This document shows, one piece after another, positions 17,978 through 28,456 of a stretch of DNA of 64,000 nucleotides. The DNA is taken from NCBI GenBank assembly GCA_019359075.1, contig JAHHIB010000021.1, positions 1 to 64,000 of the forward strand. The letters run 5' to 3'. Under the pieces are notes generated by a model that was given only the letters and a program-made list of their open reading frames with translations, had not been told where the DNA came from and made no database searches. This stretch comes from Kalymmatonema hyalinum WJT4-NPBG1 (GTDB lineage Bacteria; Cyanobacteriota; Cyanobacteriia; Cyanobacteriales; Nostocaceae). Within the stretch, counting starts at the first letter, position 1. Every line of letters starts with the position of its first letter. The translations under genes and the position numbers were made by a program.

Positions 17978-18808
17978 TTATCTTGTTGGCGTTGGTGTAG
18001 GCGTTGCTGTCGGTGACACTCCAGGTGTGGACGTAGGAGTCACTGTAGGCAACGCTTCTGGTGTAGAAGTAGGCGTCGCTGTTGGCGACGCCTCTGTTGT
18101 GGGAGTAGGTGTCGCTGTAGGTAACACCTGTGGTGTAGAAGTCGGCCTTGTGGTTGGTTTTGCTGTTGGTGTAGTTCTAGGTGTAGAAGTCGGCGTTGTA
18201 GTTGGTTTTGCTGTTGGTGTAGTTCTAGGTGTAGAAGCCGGCGTTCTAGTTGGTTTTGCTGTTGGCGTTGCTGTAGGTGAAGTTGTTGGTTCTGGTGATG
18301 GCTGCGTTGTTGGTGCAGATGTTGGCTTTTTCAGAATTTCCTTTGCTTGTTGGTCGAGTCTTTGCCTGAATGCTAAGTCAGCAATTCCAGTTTCTTGTAA
18401 ACCCAGTTTTTTTTGAGATTGCCTGACTGCTGCTTCTGTTTGAGGACCATAATATTGATTACGGGGCAAAGGAGGATTGGGCTTAGCTACCAAATTTAAG
18501 TTTGCCTGCAAAATTTCAACTATTCTTGCAGCAAAATCTTGAGTTTTTGCTCCTACTATTCCGTCAGCAGGTTGTAGCTTGTACCCTTTCTGAAATTCTT
18601 GAATTGCTTTTTTAGTATCCCCTGCCGTTAAAGGTGCATCTGATAACTTGACGTTATAGCCCAAACCCCGCAAAACAGCACGAAATTGCCGTGGCGTGTA
18701 GGTTCGAGCAGCAAAAGCGACATCTGAAATCACTACACTAGCTGTTATCAAACAAGCAGTTGCAACGGTAACGCTTGATTTTCCAAACCCACACCACATA
18801 GAGAACAC
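17978..18808 (-). CDS. secreted peptidoglycan-binding protein with Pro/Thr repeat tail
   Basis: Exported protein of 276 residues. Signal peptide ends near VISDVAFA. Two peptidoglycan-binding-1-like helical modules follow (TPRQFRAVLRGLGYNVK..AIQEFQKGYKLQPADGIVGAKT, and YYGPQTEAAVRQSQKKLGL). From about residue 165 the rest is a Pro/Thr/Ser tail built of TPT-type repeats, including two copies of a 48-bp unit. The tail could span or bind the cell wall. It is convergent with the protease gene, with only 9 bp between the stops. Wall-binding role is inferred from the modules; there is no catalytic domain. Confidence 0.8.
   Translation of the reverse strand: MFSMWCGFGKSSVTVATACLITASVVISDVAFAARTYTPRQFRAVLRGLGYNVKLSDAPLTAGDTKKAIQEFQKGYKLQPADGIVGAKTQDFAARIVEILQANLNLVAKPNPPLPRNQYYGPQTEAAVRQSQKKLGLQETGIADLAFRQRLDQQAKEILKKPTSAPTTQPSPEPTTSPTATPTAKPTRTPASTPRTTPTAKPTTTPTSTPRTTPTAKPTTRPTSTPQVLPTATPTPTTEASPTATPTSTPEALPTVTPTSTPGVSPTATPTPTPTR
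18153..18248. repeat. 48-bp tandem repeat in coding sequence
   Basis: Two adjacent 48-bp units (18153-18200 and 18201-18248) differ at only a few positions, and a third partial copy starts at 18249. Each encodes 16 residues rich in Pro and Thr, so changes in copy number keep the reading frame. Confidence 0.85.
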
Positions 18809-19067
18809 TCCTTTTTATCAAATCATCCGGATATTGACGTTAACAGATGCATTCTAAGTTTCCGTAACGTCTTTTGTGGGCATTATTTATGTTTATTGAT
18901 AAGTTTTCCTTATGACATAAGAATTTTAATCTTTTAGATTCAATAACTTTTGTCACCTATCCATAGATTTAGTTTTTTAAATGAGTAGGTATAAGTTTGC
19001 AAGACCTAAAACGACGTAATTTAGAGATATTGTATTCAAAATCTGTACTTTACTTATTTAAAAGCCA

Positions 19068-20519
19068 ATGGCTAACGTAAAACCTCTAACACGGCGTAAC
19101 TTATGGTTTGAGCGATTGATGGCAATTCTTGCCTCTGTGAATTTAAGCTTAGTTTTATTTGATTTAACTTATGTTCATTGGCGAGATTTTTACATACGAA
19201 ATCTGCCCCAAGTAACTCAGATATACGACCCAATTAAAGGGATTGAACCTCATCGAGAAACGGAAAATTATTTGGCAACAGTAGACGCACTTACAGAACA
19301 GGTGAGTCAAACAGGGTTGCGATCGCCTCAGGTAGAAAAGAAACTGGAGGAACTCAGCCGTCTTAGTGGTGAGATGATTGACAGTAACCCGTTTGCGGCG
19401 GCTAATAAGAGTGGTACCTTGGAAAAAATCAAAAATCGGATGCGCGATCGCATAGGCGTTAAATCTTCCAAGCAAGCCTTTTCCACGTTCTGGAGCCAGG
19501 CGTATTTATCAAAACGTGGGTGGAACCAAGAAATTAATTTTTTCAACCAAAGAATTCGTCCTTTCATTATCGTCAATTACTACCGAAGTATCGGAGAAAA
19601 TGGGGAATTTATTGAAAAGTTTTGGATAATTGACTTACCATTTGTGATTTTATTTGCTGTAGAGTTACTGGCACGTAGCTTCTATATCAAACGTCAACAC
19701 CCTGGTTTTAGCTGGTCAAATGCCATTTTGTGGCGTTGGTACGACCTGTTTTGGCTGCTACCATTTTGGCGACCTTTACGAGTTATACCTGTATTAATTC
19801 GCCTCGACCACGCACGTTTATTAAATCTCCATCCACTACGCCAGCAAATTCATCAAGGAATTGTCGCGAATTTTGCCGAAGAAATCACAGAAATTGTCGT
19901 AGTGCGGGTCATTAACCAGGTTCAGGGGTCTATTCAACGGGGCGAGCTGAAACATTGGCTGTCACAAAACGAAAACCTGCGTTCCTACATAGATATCAAT
20001 AATATTAATGAAGTAGAAGCAATTGGATCTATTTTGGTAAAAACCATTGTTTACCAAGTGCTGCCAAAAATCCAACCCGAAATAGCTGCTATTTTGCGCC
20101 ACAATATCGAAAGCGCCTTGAGAGGCGCTCCCATGTATCGCAACCTGCATTCCTTACCGGGGGTGGAGGTGATGCAAACTCAGCTGAGTGAGCAACTGGC
20201 AACCCAAATCACGACTAACCTTTACGGTGCGATCGTCAGCGCAACAGAGGATCCAGTTGGAGCGAAACTTTCGAGTCAACTCTTGCAACGCTTTAGCGAA
20301 GCCTTGGGAACAGAAATGCAGAAAAAACACGTCCTCTCAGAAATTCAGAATTTACTTATTGACTTTTTAGAGGAAGTGAAGCTCAACTACGTCCAACGCC
20401 TGTCACAAGAGGATCTGTGGAAAGTTCTGGAACAAACCAAGCAGCTACGAAGACAGCCGTCAGTTCCGCCTGTACAAGACAAAAACTCTGCCGCACTGGT
20501 GCGTAGAGAAGGAAGCTGA
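19068..20519 (+). CDS. conserved membrane protein of unknown function
   Basis: 483 residues. A hydrophobic segment follows residue 15 (LMAILASVNLSLVLFDLTYV), and another sits near 185-206 (FWIIDLPFVILFAVELLARSFY), followed by WYDLFWLLPFWRPLRVIPVLIRL, which loosely recalls the S3-S4 part of ion channels but lacks a pore or selectivity filter that I can see. The C-terminal half is long, helical and soluble-looking (repeated amphipathic segments such as EEITEIVVVRVINQV). I do not recognise a named family and assign no function. The start at ATG 19068 is the first in frame. Confidence 0.75.
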   Translation: MANVKPLTRRNLWFERLMAILASVNLSLVLFDLTYVHWRDFYIRNLPQVTQIYDPIKGIEPHRETENYLATVDALTEQVSQTGLRSPQVEKKLEELSRLSGEMIDSNPFAAANKSGTLEKIKNRMRDRIGVKSSKQAFSTFWSQAYLSKRGWNQEINFFNQRIRPFIIVNYYRSIGENGEFIEKFWIIDLPFVILFAVELLARSFYIKRQHPGFSWSNAILWRWYDLFWLLPFWRPLRVIPVLIRLDHARLLNLHPLRQQIHQGIVANFAEEITEIVVVRVINQVQGSIQRGELKHWLSQNENLRSYIDINNINEVEAIGSILVKTIVYQVLPKIQPEIAAILRHNIESALRGAPMYRNLHSLPGVEVMQTQLSEQLATQITTNLYGAIVSATEDPVGAKLSSQLLQRFSEALGTEMQKKHVLSEIQNLLIDFLEEVKLNYVQRLSQEDLWKVLEQTKQLRRQPSVPPVQDKNSAALVRREGS

Positions 20520-20962
20520 TTGTTAGTTTAAAGGCAGTAGTAATCGTCTCCTACTTCAGCAGCCAGCCGCGTGTGGAAGTTCCCCCAAACCGATTGCAAC
20601 AAAGACAAGAACGCTTTATAAAGACGCATCAGTGCAATCTTGGGCGAGCATTCCCCTGTTCAGTCGTATCGTGTATTCATGTCTTCTGCAAAGATGGCTT
20701 GAGTTTGGTCACAAAGCTTGACAGGGCATTTGAGATGAAAGTCTTTGCCGCAATGGGCAATGTGATGATTTCGTCTTGTAACCATCTGCTGTTTTCTTTA
20801 GTTGTGAGACCGTTCGGGTTGAGTCAGAGGCTTGTGCCGAAATTAGCTCAGTACTCAGCACTGTTTTGGGGATGAAAAAGTGTACAATAAAGAGTTACAA
20901 CGTATGATTAAAAATCGGTTTTTGCTTCTCGCTCCAAAAAAAATGCGCTAAACTTAGATCAA
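20520..20962. other. gene-free stretch before the rimP leader
   Basis: About 440 bp. An open frame at 20573-20875 shows no family resemblance and no ribosome-binding site, so I do not call it. The promoter of the rimP-nusA-infB operon should lie in this stretch or just after it. Confidence 0.4.
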
Positions 20963-20986
20963 AGGCGAACTTATACAAGTTCGCCT
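20963..20986 (+). promoter_or_regulatory. rimP leader hairpin 1
   Basis: Perfect 10-bp stem aggcgaactt / aagttcgcct with loop atac, about 70 bases upstream of the rimP start. There is no T-run, so it is not itself a terminator. It may be part of a leader structure together with the next hairpin. Confidence 0.55.
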
Positions 20987-21019
20987 GTAGACTTCTTGGA
21001 AGATATCCCTATCGCAGGA

Positions 21020-21043
21020 AGTGGGTAATAGCCCACTTTTTTT
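21020..21043 (+). terminator. rimP: terminator-like hairpin in the rimP leader
   Basis: Stem agtggg / cccact with a six-base loop is followed directly by seven T residues and then, only 14 bases on, by the rimP ATG at 21058. Being so close to the start codon it cannot belong to the previous gene alone; it fits a transcription attenuator for the rimP-nusA-infB operon. Premature terminators before rimP-nusA are known in enterobacteria; here it is inferred from sequence only. Confidence 0.65.
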
Positions 21044-21057
21044 GTTGGAATAGCCGC

Positions 21058-21519
21058 ATGACTCACCCTCTCGTACCACAAATTATTGAATTGGCGACCC
21101 CAGTGGCAGAAGAACTGGGATTAGAAGTAGTTGGCGTGGTTTTTCACACGAACCAACGTCCGCCAATTTTACGGGTAGATATTCGCAATCCTCAACAGGA
21201 CACTGGGTTGGATGACTGCGAGAGAATGAGCCGTGCTTTAGAAGCTACCTTAGATACGACGGAAATTATTCCAGATGCTTATGTGTTGGAAGTGTCCAGT
21301 CCTGGTATTTCGCGACAACTGACAACCGACCGAGAGTTTATTTCCTTCAAGGGATTTTCTGTGATTGTCCAGACTTCGCCACCCTACGAAGGACAGCAAG
21401 AGTGGAATGGTCAGTTGATTCGCCGGGATGAGACAGCAGTTTATTTAAACCAAAAAGGTCGTGTCGTCCAAATTCCTCGCTCCTTGATTACCAGGGTGCA
21501 GCTGGATGAGCGGCGATAA
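21058..21519 (+). CDS. rimP: ribosome maturation factor RimP
   Basis: Assists maturation of the 30S ribosomal subunit; 153 residues, usual length. Family landmarks: [20 protein letters not shown] at the N-terminus, [29 protein letters not shown] in the middle, and [20 protein letters not shown], the conserved RimP signature, followed by the SH3-like C-terminal domain. First gene of the operon rimP-nusA-ylxR-infB. An attenuator-like hairpin ends 14 bases before the ATG. Confidence 0.97.
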   Translation: MTHPLVPQIIELATPVAEELGLEVVGVVFHTNQRPPILRVDIRNPQQDTGLDDCERMSRALEATLDTTEIIPDAYVLEVSSPGISRQLTTDREFISFKGFSVIVQTSPPYEGQQEWNGQLIRRDETAVYLNQKGRVVQIPRSLITRVQLDERR

Positions 21520-21713
21520 AAGAGCTATCAGCTACTAACTATTAGCTTTTTGTTCTTTGTCATTTGTCCTACCCTACGGGAAACCACCCTGCGGGCGTCT
21601 ATGTCATTTGTCCTTTATGGTTCCTAATGACCCATGACTCATGACTCATGACTGCTAATAGCTAAAAGCTAAAAGCTGATCATATTTTGCATAGCGCTAT
21701 AAGGAGATTGCTT

Positions 21714-23000
21714 ATGTCAATGGTTACTCTACCCGGATTAAAAGATTTAATTGAAAATATAAGTCGTGAGCGTAATTTACCTCGTATTGCAGTTCAATCA
21801 GCTATAAGAGAAGCACTACTTAAAGGTTACGAACGTTATCGTCGTGCCCAAAACTTGGAACGAAAACAGTTCGATGAAGATTACTTTGAGAATTTTGATG
21901 TCCAACTAGACGTTGATGATGAAGGCTTTCGCGTTGTTGCTACCAAAACTATAGTTGAGGAAGTTACGAACTCTGACCATGAAATTGCTCTGCAACAAGT
22001 TCAGGATATGGGAGGAGACGAAGCCCAATTAGGACAGGAAGTTGTATTGGATGTCACCCCGGATCAAGGCGAATTTGGTCGGATGGCGGCAATGCAAACC
22101 AAGCAAGTCTTGGCGCAAAAACTGCGGGATCAACAGCGCCAGATGGTGCAAGAAGAGTTCCAGGACTTAGAAGGAACGGTTTTACAAGCAAGAGTTTTGC
22201 GATTTGAAAGACAATCGGTGATTATGGCGGTCAGCAGTAGCTTTGGTCAGCCGGAAGTGGAAGCCGAATTGCCCAAGCGCGAACAATTGCCTAATGATAA
22301 TTATCGGGCAAATGCTACCTTTAAGGTTTATCTCAAAAAAGTTTCTCAAGGTCAGCAACGGGGACCGCAGTTATTGGTATCTCGAGCCGATGCTGGTTTG
22401 GTGGTTTATTTGTTTGCTAACGAAGTGCCAGAAATTGAGGATGAAGTCGTGCGGATTGTGGCTGTTGCCCGAGAGGCAAATCCCCCTTCCCGTCATGTCG
22501 GACCTCGGACTAAAATTGCTGTAGACACTCTTGATCGCGATGTAGATCCAGTAGGTGCTTGTATTGGAGCACGGGGATCACGGATTCAAGTGGTAGTCAA
22601 CGAATTGCGCGGCGAAAAAATAGATGTGATTCGCTGGTCTCCAGACCCTGCGACCTACATTGCCAATGCCCTCAGCCCCGCACGGGTAGATGAGGTTCGG
22701 CTCATGGATCCCGAAACCAGACAAACTCACGTACTGGTAGCAGAAGACCAATTGAGTCTGGCGATCGGTAAAGAAGGACAAAATGTCCGTTTAGCCGCTC
22801 GCCTGACAGGTTGGAAAATTGATATCAAAGATAAAGCTAAGTATGATTACGCAGGAGAAGATACTAAGTTTGCAGCAGCAAGAGCAAAATATACACTAGA
22901 AGTAGATGACTCAGACGAAGAGGAATTCGATGATGAAAATCAAGAAGAATTGTTCGAGGAAGAAATTTTTGAAGACAATAATAATGACGACCAAGAATAA
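21714..23000 (+). CDS. nusA: transcription elongation/termination factor NusA
   Basis: Binds RNA polymerase and RNA to control pausing, termination and antitermination; 428 residues. The frame stays open further upstream, but the ATG at 21714 is preferred because AAGGAG lies eight bases before it and the protein then begins [18 protein letters not shown]-terminal domain, then S1 (about 135-200), then KH domains with [19 protein letters not shown] and [18 protein letters not shown]. The C-terminus is a strongly acidic tail ([15 protein letters not shown]) instead of the acidic repeats of E. coli NusA. The 195-bp gap after rimP holds heptamer repeats and a small palindrome. Confidence 0.96.
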   Translation: MSMVTLPGLKDLIENISRERNLPRIAVQSAIREALLKGYERYRRAQNLERKQFDEDYFENFDVQLDVDDEGFRVVATKTIVEEVTNSDHEIALQQVQDMGGDEAQLGQEVVLDVTPDQGEFGRMAAMQTKQVLAQKLRDQQRQMVQEEFQDLEGTVLQARVLRFERQSVIMAVSSSFGQPEVEAELPKREQLPNDNYRANATFKVYLKKVSQGQQRGPQLLVSRADAGLVVYLFANEVPEIEDEVVRIVAVAREANPPSRHVGPRTKIAVDTLDRDVDPVGACIGARGSRIQVVVNELRGEKIDVIRWSPDPATYIANALSPARVDEVRLMDPETRQTHVLVAEDQLSLAIGKEGQNVRLAARLTGWKIDIKDKAKYDYAGEDTKFAAARAKYTLEVDDSDEEEFDDENQEELFEEEIFEDNNNDDQE

Positions 23001-23130
23001 AGCGATCAGCACTTCCCCAGTCCTCAATTTTGAGTCAGGAGGAACTTTTAGGAGGAGTGTTGCTTGCGTAGAGTCATTTCAAGCGACTCAAAAGTAGCAC
23101 TTAAGGCTCGCTTATCAAGACGACTCAGTT

Positions 23131-23400
23131 ATGAAACCAAATTATCGGCGTTGTATGAGCTGCCGACAAGTAGGATTAAAACAAGAGTTCTGGCGAATTG
23201 TCCGCGTGTTTCCTTCAGGACAGGTACAATTAGATCAGGGCATGGGGCGTTCTGCCTATATTTGTCCGCAACAGAGTTGTCTAGTGGCGGCTCAAAAAAA
23301 AAATAAACTAGGGCGATCGCTACGTGCATCAGTGCCAGAAGCACTGTACCACATATTGTGGCAGCGCCTATCCCAAAGCAATAACCAAAAACAAACTTAA
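23131..23400 (+). CDS. ylxR: YlxR-family RNA-binding protein
   Basis: Small protein of 89 residues of the YlxR (DUF448) family, almost always encoded between nusA and infB. The signature RRCMSCRQVG is at 6-15 and GRSAYICPQQSC follows near 40, ending in a Lys/Arg-rich helix. Its exact role is unsettled; RNA or nucleoid binding is proposed for the family. The ATG at 23131 gives the expected start MKPNYRRCMSC; upstream frames add unlikely residues. It lies 130 bp after nusA. Confidence 0.93.
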   Translation: MKPNYRRCMSCRQVGLKQEFWRIVRVFPSGQVQLDQGMGRSAYICPQQSCLVAAQKKNKLGRSLRASVPEALYHILWQRLSQSNNQKQT

Positions 23401-23836
23401 TTAAAATAAAACTACCTTGATGCGGTAATTTCCAGAGAAATTGTCCTGAGCGCCGAACAACTCGTGCTATGAACAAACCCTCTTTTATCGCTCATGTAGT
23501 GCCAAAATAGTAAAAGGGTGTCGTTAGCATTGCTCTTGGTTATCCAAAGGGGCGAAGCAAGACTCCTAAGAAGTTTTACTTGATTGTGTCGTGGAAGACT
23601 CAGAATCAGCAAAACAACACCGTACAGGATGGCAACCTGGTAGCGCTCAAGCGCAGTTCGGCGTCAACCACCTTTGTTGGTGGGGATGCCAGCAGTAACC
23701 CGAAACATCTCTCTTTCCTGAATGGAGGCACACCGGCATTCATCAGAAACGGCAACCTAACACAGTAATCGAAGGATGGAGATGTCGCCAACCAGGCAAC
23801 CATCCGTTAAAACTGTAAATTAAAGGGGAAGAGTGG
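23401..23836 (+). promoter_or_regulatory. long untranslated stretch before infB
   Basis: A 436-bp gap inside an operon whose earlier gaps are 130-195 bp. A 62-codon open frame (23580-23768) is unconvincing. Several pairable segments are visible: ccacc/ggtgg at about 23668-23683, and ggatgg (about 23773) with ccatcc (about 23800). It is GC-richer than most gaps here. It may be an infB leader RNA or contain a second promoter; no known riboswitch class is recognised. Confidence 0.35.
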
Positions 23837-26800
23837 ATGAACAACGGCAAAGTTAGAATTTACGAATTATCAAAGGAATTGAATTTGGATAACAAAGAGC
23901 TATTAGCAATTTGCGACCAGCTCAATATTGCGGTCAAAAGTCATAGCAGCACGATTACAGAATCCGAGGCAGAACGCATTCGGAGTCAAGCAGAAAAACT
24001 TGCGGCGACAACCGTGACGTCGCAAAGGGATAATGGCGCAAACAGCCATAGACCAAATTCATCACAAGATGGTGGACGTAACCGACCAACTGCACCTAAT
24101 AAACAACAAATTTTGGAGATTCGCAAACCTAAAGTTTTGAAAAACCCCATCTCTAACGCCCCAGAGGCGTCGGTTGCTACCAATATACAAGCTGCTTCTG
24201 AAGTTAATCCTCCTTCACCCCCTAATCCCTTCGCTACCCCAGTCTCACCAATGAAGCCGACGGCACCAATTCGACCTGTACCCCGGAATCAGTCTGAGAC
24301 CACACCTCAAGAAAGTGCTGTGACAGACGCGGATGCGGCGGATAAAGACAAAGCACCCAATACAAATCAGCCGGTTGAAAAAGTCGCAGCGGAAAAACCA
24401 GAAAAAGTAGCAGTCCCAAAACCAAAAGCGGAAAGACCCCCAAAACCGCAACTGTCTGCCCCGCCGACAAGACCTGCTGGTGTGGACGATACGAACCCTC
24501 CAGCAGATGATCCCCAACCGACCGCCGTCAGCGAAAAACCGGTTCTCAAACGCGATCGCGACCAACCTAAGCAGCAAAAGGTCAACAAACCAACAACAGG
24601 GGAAACCGCACAGACTGCTCCATCGGCAAAACCTGAAAAACCTGTGCGTTCTACTTCATCATCCCCAGCTAGACCTGAGCCAAGGGGAAATAGACCCTCT
24701 GCACCTGCAATAGTAGGAGAATCACAACGACCCGCAAGACCAGTAGTACGTTCTGGTGAGCCCGTAGCTGCGGGTGCATCGCTGATTGCGACTCCTCCAA
24801 AACCGATGCGCGTCCTCTCACCGACCAAACCGCAGGTAGGGCAAGAGGAGGAAGACGATGATACAGCAACGACGACAACGACTGATGAAGTCCTTGAACT
24901 CAAGCGCCCAACACCGCCACGTCAAATTAATAAAGGCGGTAAGAAGTGGCAAGAAGAAGAAATAGATGAAATTAAAGAGTCAGCTAAGGCTAAGGTAGCC
25001 GCTAAAGGCAAACGTCTCAAGCCGATAGTTGATGAGTTTGAGGACGAAGATTTACTAGAAGAAGAGGGACTGGACATACCAGCCACGATCCAAGTCAGCC
25101 TCTCGATCGCCCGTCCGCCCAAACCCAAGGCTGCCAAGCTAACACAACCTGTAGCAGCCACAACTGTCGCGCCAGTTGCTAAAGGTAAAGGTAAAAAGCC
25201 AGCTTCCTCTCGCGAGCAAAACCAAAACCGTCGCCGCGAAACGGAACAAAAGCCCGAGCACCCAGAATTACTGGAAGTCACAGGTCCGATGACAGTGCAA
25301 GAGCTGGCTGAAGCCTTGGCGATGGCGGACACAGAAATTGTGAAAATCCTGTTCCTCAAAGGTATGGCGGTGAGTATCACCCAAAATTTGGATATTCCCA
25401 CAATTACCTTGGTCGCAAACGAGTTGGAAATACCAGTCGAAACCGTCGAACGAGAAGCAGAAGCCCGCAAAGTCACCGAAATGATAGACGTGGCAGACCT
25501 GGAATACCTCCATCGCCGTCCGCCAGTTGTGACAATTATGGGTCACGTAGACCACGGAAAAACGACGCTGCTTGACTCGATTCGCAAAACAAAGGTGGCA
25601 TCTGGCGAAGCAGGTGGTATTACTCAGCACATCGGAGCTTACCACGTAGATGTGGAACACGATGGCAACGTTCAACAAGTAGTATTCTTGGATACCCCTG
25701 GTCACGAAGCGTTTACAGCTATGCGGGCGCGAGGAGCGCGAGTCACCGACATCGCTATTCTGGTTGTCGCTGCCGATGATGGCGTCCGTCCTCAGACCAT
25801 TGAAGCGATTAGCCACGCCAAAGCGGCTGAAGTTCCCATCATCGTTGCCATCAATAAAGTTGACAAACCAGAAGCACAGCCTGAGCGTGTGAAGCAAGAA
25901 TTAACGGAATACGCTCTGGTGCCAGAAGAGTGGGGCGGCGATACCATTATGGTTCCCGTCAGCGCCATTAAGGGTGAAAACCTGGATACACTCCTAGAGA
26001 TGATTCTCTTGGTAGCAGAAATAGGAGAACTCTCTGCCAACCCAGACCGACTTGCGAAAGGAACCGTGATTGAAGCTCACCTGGATAAGGCAAAGGGACC
26101 AGTTGCGACCCTGCTGATTCAGAACGGTAGCCTACACGTTGGTGATTTGTTGGTAGCTGGCTCAGCCTTCGGTAAAGTCCGCGCAATGGTGGATGACAGA
26201 GGTAGAAGAGTCGAAGCGGCTACTCCCTCATTCGCTGTTGAGGTGTTGGGCTTAAGTGATGTACCAGCAGCAGGCGATGAATTCGAGGTCTTCAGCAACG
26301 AAAAACAAGCACGGTCAATTGCTTCTGATCGCGCCGATAAACAGCGTCAATCCCGCCTCATGCAGGGACGCATTACCTTGACAAGTATCTCGGCTCAAGC
26401 TCAAGAAGGCGAGTTGAAAGAACTCAACCTGATCTTGAAAGGAGACGTACAAGGTTCAGTAGAAGCGATTGTGGGATCGCTACGGCAAATACCCCAAAAC
26501 GAGGTACAAATCCGCTTGTTGATGGCAACTGCTGGTGAAATTACCCAAACGGATATCGACTTAGCGGCAGCCAGTGGAGCGGTCATCGTTGGCTTCAATA
26601 CCACTTACGCTAGTGGCGCAAGACAAGCCGCCGATGAAGCTGGTGTAGATGTGCGGGAATACAACATCATCTACAAACTTATAGAAGATATCCAAGGAGC
26701 CTTGGAAGGTCTATTGGAGCCAGAGTTGGCGGAAGAACACTTGGGTCAAGCCGAAGTCCGTGCGGTCTTCCCAGTTGGTCGTGGTTCCGTTGCCGGTTGT

Positions 26801-27055
26801 TACGTGCAGTCTGGCAAACTCACCCGCAACTGCAAAGTGCGAGTGCGTCGTAACAATAAGGTGATCTATGAAGGCGTCCTTGACTCGCTCAAGCGAATGA
26901 AAGAAGACGTCCGCGAAGTTAATGCAGGTTACGAATGCGGTATCGGCATTGACAAATACAATGAATGGGCTGAAGGTGACATCATCGAAGGCTTCCAGAT
27001 GGTAACCAAGCGCCGTACTCTCTTATCTACTAGACAGGGAGTCAATGAAAGGTGA
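23837..27055 (+). CDS. infB: translation initiation factor IF-2
   Basis: GTPase that delivers initiator tRNA to the ribosome; 1072 residues. N-terminal IF2N domain ([20 protein letters not shown]) then a roughly 400-residue Pro/Lys/Ala-rich linker, longer than in many bacteria but common in cyanobacteria. A second IF2N-like piece ([19 protein letters not shown]) precedes the G domain: G1 GHVDHGKT at 569-576, G3 [10 protein letters not shown]4 NKVDKP. Domains II-IV follow, ending [19 protein letters not shown]. The start is backed by AGGGGAAG nine bases before the ATG. Last gene of the rimP operon. Confidence 0.97.
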   Translation: MNNGKVRIYELSKELNLDNKELLAICDQLNIAVKSHSSTITESEAERIRSQAEKLAATTVTSQRDNGANSHRPNSSQDGGRNRPTAPNKQQILEIRKPKVLKNPISNAPEASVATNIQAASEVNPPSPPNPFATPVSPMKPTAPIRPVPRNQSETTPQESAVTDADAADKDKAPNTNQPVEKVAAEKPEKVAVPKPKAERPPKPQLSAPPTRPAGVDDTNPPADDPQPTAVSEKPVLKRDRDQPKQQKVNKPTTGETAQTAPSAKPEKPVRSTSSSPARPEPRGNRPSAPAIVGESQRPARPVVRSGEPVAAGASLIATPPKPMRVLSPTKPQVGQEEEDDDTATTTTTDEVLELKRPTPPRQINKGGKKWQEEEIDEIKESAKAKVAAKGKRLKPIVDEFEDEDLLEEEGLDIPATIQVSLSIARPPKPKAAKLTQPVAATTVAPVAKGKGKKPASSREQNQNRRRETEQKPEHPELLEVTGPMTVQELAEALAMADTEIVKILFLKGMAVSITQNLDIPTITLVANELEIPVETVEREAEARKVTEMIDVADLEYLHRRPPVVTIMGHVDHGKTTLLDSIRKTKVASGEAGGITQHIGAYHVDVEHDGNVQQVVFLDTPGHEAFTAMRARGARVTDIAILVVAADDGVRPQTIEAISHAKAAEVPIIVAINKVDKPEAQPERVKQELTEYALVPEEWGGDTIMVPVSAIKGENLDTLLEMILLVAEIGELSANPDRLAKGTVIEAHLDKAKGPVATLLIQNGSLHVGDLLVAGSAFGKVRAMVDDRGRRVEAATPSFAVEVLGLSDVPAAGDEFEVFSNEKQARSIASDRADKQRQSRLMQGRITLTSISAQAQEGELKELNLILKGDVQGSVEAIVGSLRQIPQNEVQIRLLMATAGEITQTDIDLAAASGAVIVGFNTTYASGARQAADEAGVDVREYNIIYKLIEDIQGALEGLLEPELAEEHLGQAEVRAVFPVGRGSVAGCYVQSGKLTRNCKVRVRRNNKVIYEGVLDSLKRMKEDVREVNAGYECGIGIDKYNEWAEGDIIEGFQMVTKRRTLLSTRQGVNER

Positions 27056-27095
27056 TAGGTGACAGGTGATAGGTGACAGGTGACAGGTGATAGAT
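27047..27095. repeat. heptamer tandem repeat after infB
   Basis: About seven copies of GTGAYAG (Y is T or C) in a row, starting at the very end of infB. This is one of several heptanucleotide tandem repeats in this window, a class (STRR) known from heterocystous cyanobacteria. Confidence 0.8.
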
Positions 27096-27592
27096 AAGTT
27101 TTACTTCCCTGCACTCTGTCCCCCTCCTAATACCCTGTACCCCCTTTCCTGTTGGCGCTACCTTATGCAAATATTTGCTGTTGCGTTCGTTGGTTTAAAA
27201 AAATCTGATTAATAAACAAACAGTAAAAAATTCTTTGTTTAGGCAATAAAAATTAAAAATGCGTGCTGCTCATATGGCAGCAGTATAAAGACCTCAACTG
27301 TGCTGGGATCAAGAGCAAGCTTAATTATTACTCATAAGTCTTGTTTCGTTGATTCCCTAGGAGCTAAATTTAGCCTAACTTTTAGCTGATTGAAGCTTTT
27401 TTGCTACAATTTATCTATATATATATGCGAAATTTCCGTGAGTAGGCGCAAATTTTAGTGACTAATGAGACAGAATTTGCTGCGATAGAAGTATTACCCT
27501 GGAAAAATAAGTAGGATTTTAAGCTCAAAGAGGAGCGGCTTCTTTAAAGTTTGCTTTATATATTGACATTTGAAACTGAGGAACAAGGAACT
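27096..27592. other. gene-free stretch
   Basis: About 500 bp between infB and the small gene at 27593 with no supported gene. It is AT-rich, with a short palindrome tgctgctcatatggcagca near 27264-27282 and an alternating TA run near 27415-27424. The promoter of the next gene is expected here. Confidence 0.4.
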
Positions 27593-27790
27593 ATGGCTGG
27601 AATTAAAGTTTCTAGCGGTGACCCATTTACTGGTAATACTGAAAATTGGAATAGTTTAAAGTGCGCGATCGCAGCTACTTCCGGTTTCCAGCGCTGGCTA
27701 TTAGAACGCGATGCTCAATTTCAGAAGCTTCGCCTTGAGGAACAGGTACAGCGGTATTTGCGGGAAACATTAGAAACATTAGCATACTAG
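27593..27790 (+). CDS. small conserved hypothetical protein
   Basis: 65 residues from the ATG at 27593, chosen because GAGGAACAAGGAAC lies directly upstream; the upstream in-frame extension looks non-coding. Sequence: MAGIKVSSGDPFTGNTENWN, then a helical, Gln/Arg/Leu-rich C-terminal half (LRLEEQVQRYLRETLETL). No signal peptide, membrane segment or cysteines. It resembles small proteins I associate with cyanobacterial genomes, but I cannot name a family. Monocistronic by context. Confidence 0.7.
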   Translation: MAGIKVSSGDPFTGNTENWNSLKCAIAATSGFQRWLLERDAQFQKLRLEEQVQRYLRETLETLAY

Positions 27791-27835
27791 CTATTAGTCA
27801 GGACAAAAGACAAATAACTTAAGTAAGACTAATAA

Positions 27836-28372
27836 CTAAAAACCAAGCAAATCTTGTAAGTTCCCTTGTAAGCGAGCCAGCTGGCGATAGGCACTTTCCA
27901 AACGTTCCCCGTCAACTTCAACTGCTGAAGTAGGGTAATTTTGCATAATTTCTATGAGTGTCATTTGCTTATCAACGTTAGCAGAAAGTACCAACGCGGA
28001 GCGTAAAGCTTGTCGGTTTGCTTTCTGGGAAGGTGTGTGAATCACTTGACTAAGTTGGTCTAGAATAGCGTTACCAACTGGGCTGTTGAGTACCCTGTCT
28101 AAAATCACAGGATCTACCTTCACTGGTTGCGACAAATACTTCCGAATGAGTTTAGGATCTTGCCGTGCTAAAGCTAAATTGACTTGCAACGACCTTGAGA
28201 GTTTGCCAGTTTCAGCAAAAGTAGATAATTCCTCTACAGAAAGTGATTCGCGAAAGATGCGGTACTTAAGTACCACTCGTTCAGCGGCTTTGACAGGAAC
28301 ACTAGAGAGTAGAAGACAGATACTAATTACTAAAAATAACGCGCGACGTAGTGACAACAATCGATAGCGCAT
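27836..28372 (-). CDS. secreted DUF1400-domain protein
   Basis: The start at 28372 (MRYRLLSLRRALFL) is preferred, giving 178 residues, because it places a good signal peptide (LFLVISICLLLSSVPVKA) at the N-terminus; the frame is open up to 28459, where a hairpin would overlap the start. The mature part matches the cyanobacterial DUF1400 domain, often found in front of alpha/beta hydrolases: VVLKYRIFRESLSVEELSTFAETG and a helical array with KVDPVILDRVLNSPVG. No hydrolase domain follows, so this is the stand-alone form. Function unknown; exported. Confidence 0.8.
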   Translation of the reverse strand: MRYRLLSLRRALFLVISICLLLSSVPVKAAERVVLKYRIFRESLSVEELSTFAETGKLSRSLQVNLALARQDPKLIRKYLSQPVKVDPVILDRVLNSPVGNAILDQLSQVIHTPSQKANRQALRSALVLSANVDKQMTLIEIMQNYPTSAVEVDGERLESAYRQLARLQGNLQDLLGF

Positions 28373-28456
28373 TACGTTAACTTCGGTGAAAGTTCTCTTT
28401 TCTTTAGACGACATTCCACTGCAATTAGTTGCAGCTTTACCCATATATAAGTTCCA

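Noticed and set aside
18027-18416. 129-codon plus-strand Val/Gly-rich ORF
   Set aside because: It is the antisense shadow of the Pro/Thr repeat tail of the peptidoglycan-binding protein.
20573-20875. 100-codon plus-strand ORF before rimP
   Set aside because: No ribosome-binding site or family resemblance; composition is not protein-like.
24245-24903. Long minus-strand ORFs inside infB
   Set aside because: Shadows of the GC-richer Pro/Ala linker of IF-2.
27047-27095. CRISPR-like array of short repeats
   Set aside because: Units are only 7 bp with no spacers; it is a simple tandem repeat and no cas genes are present.
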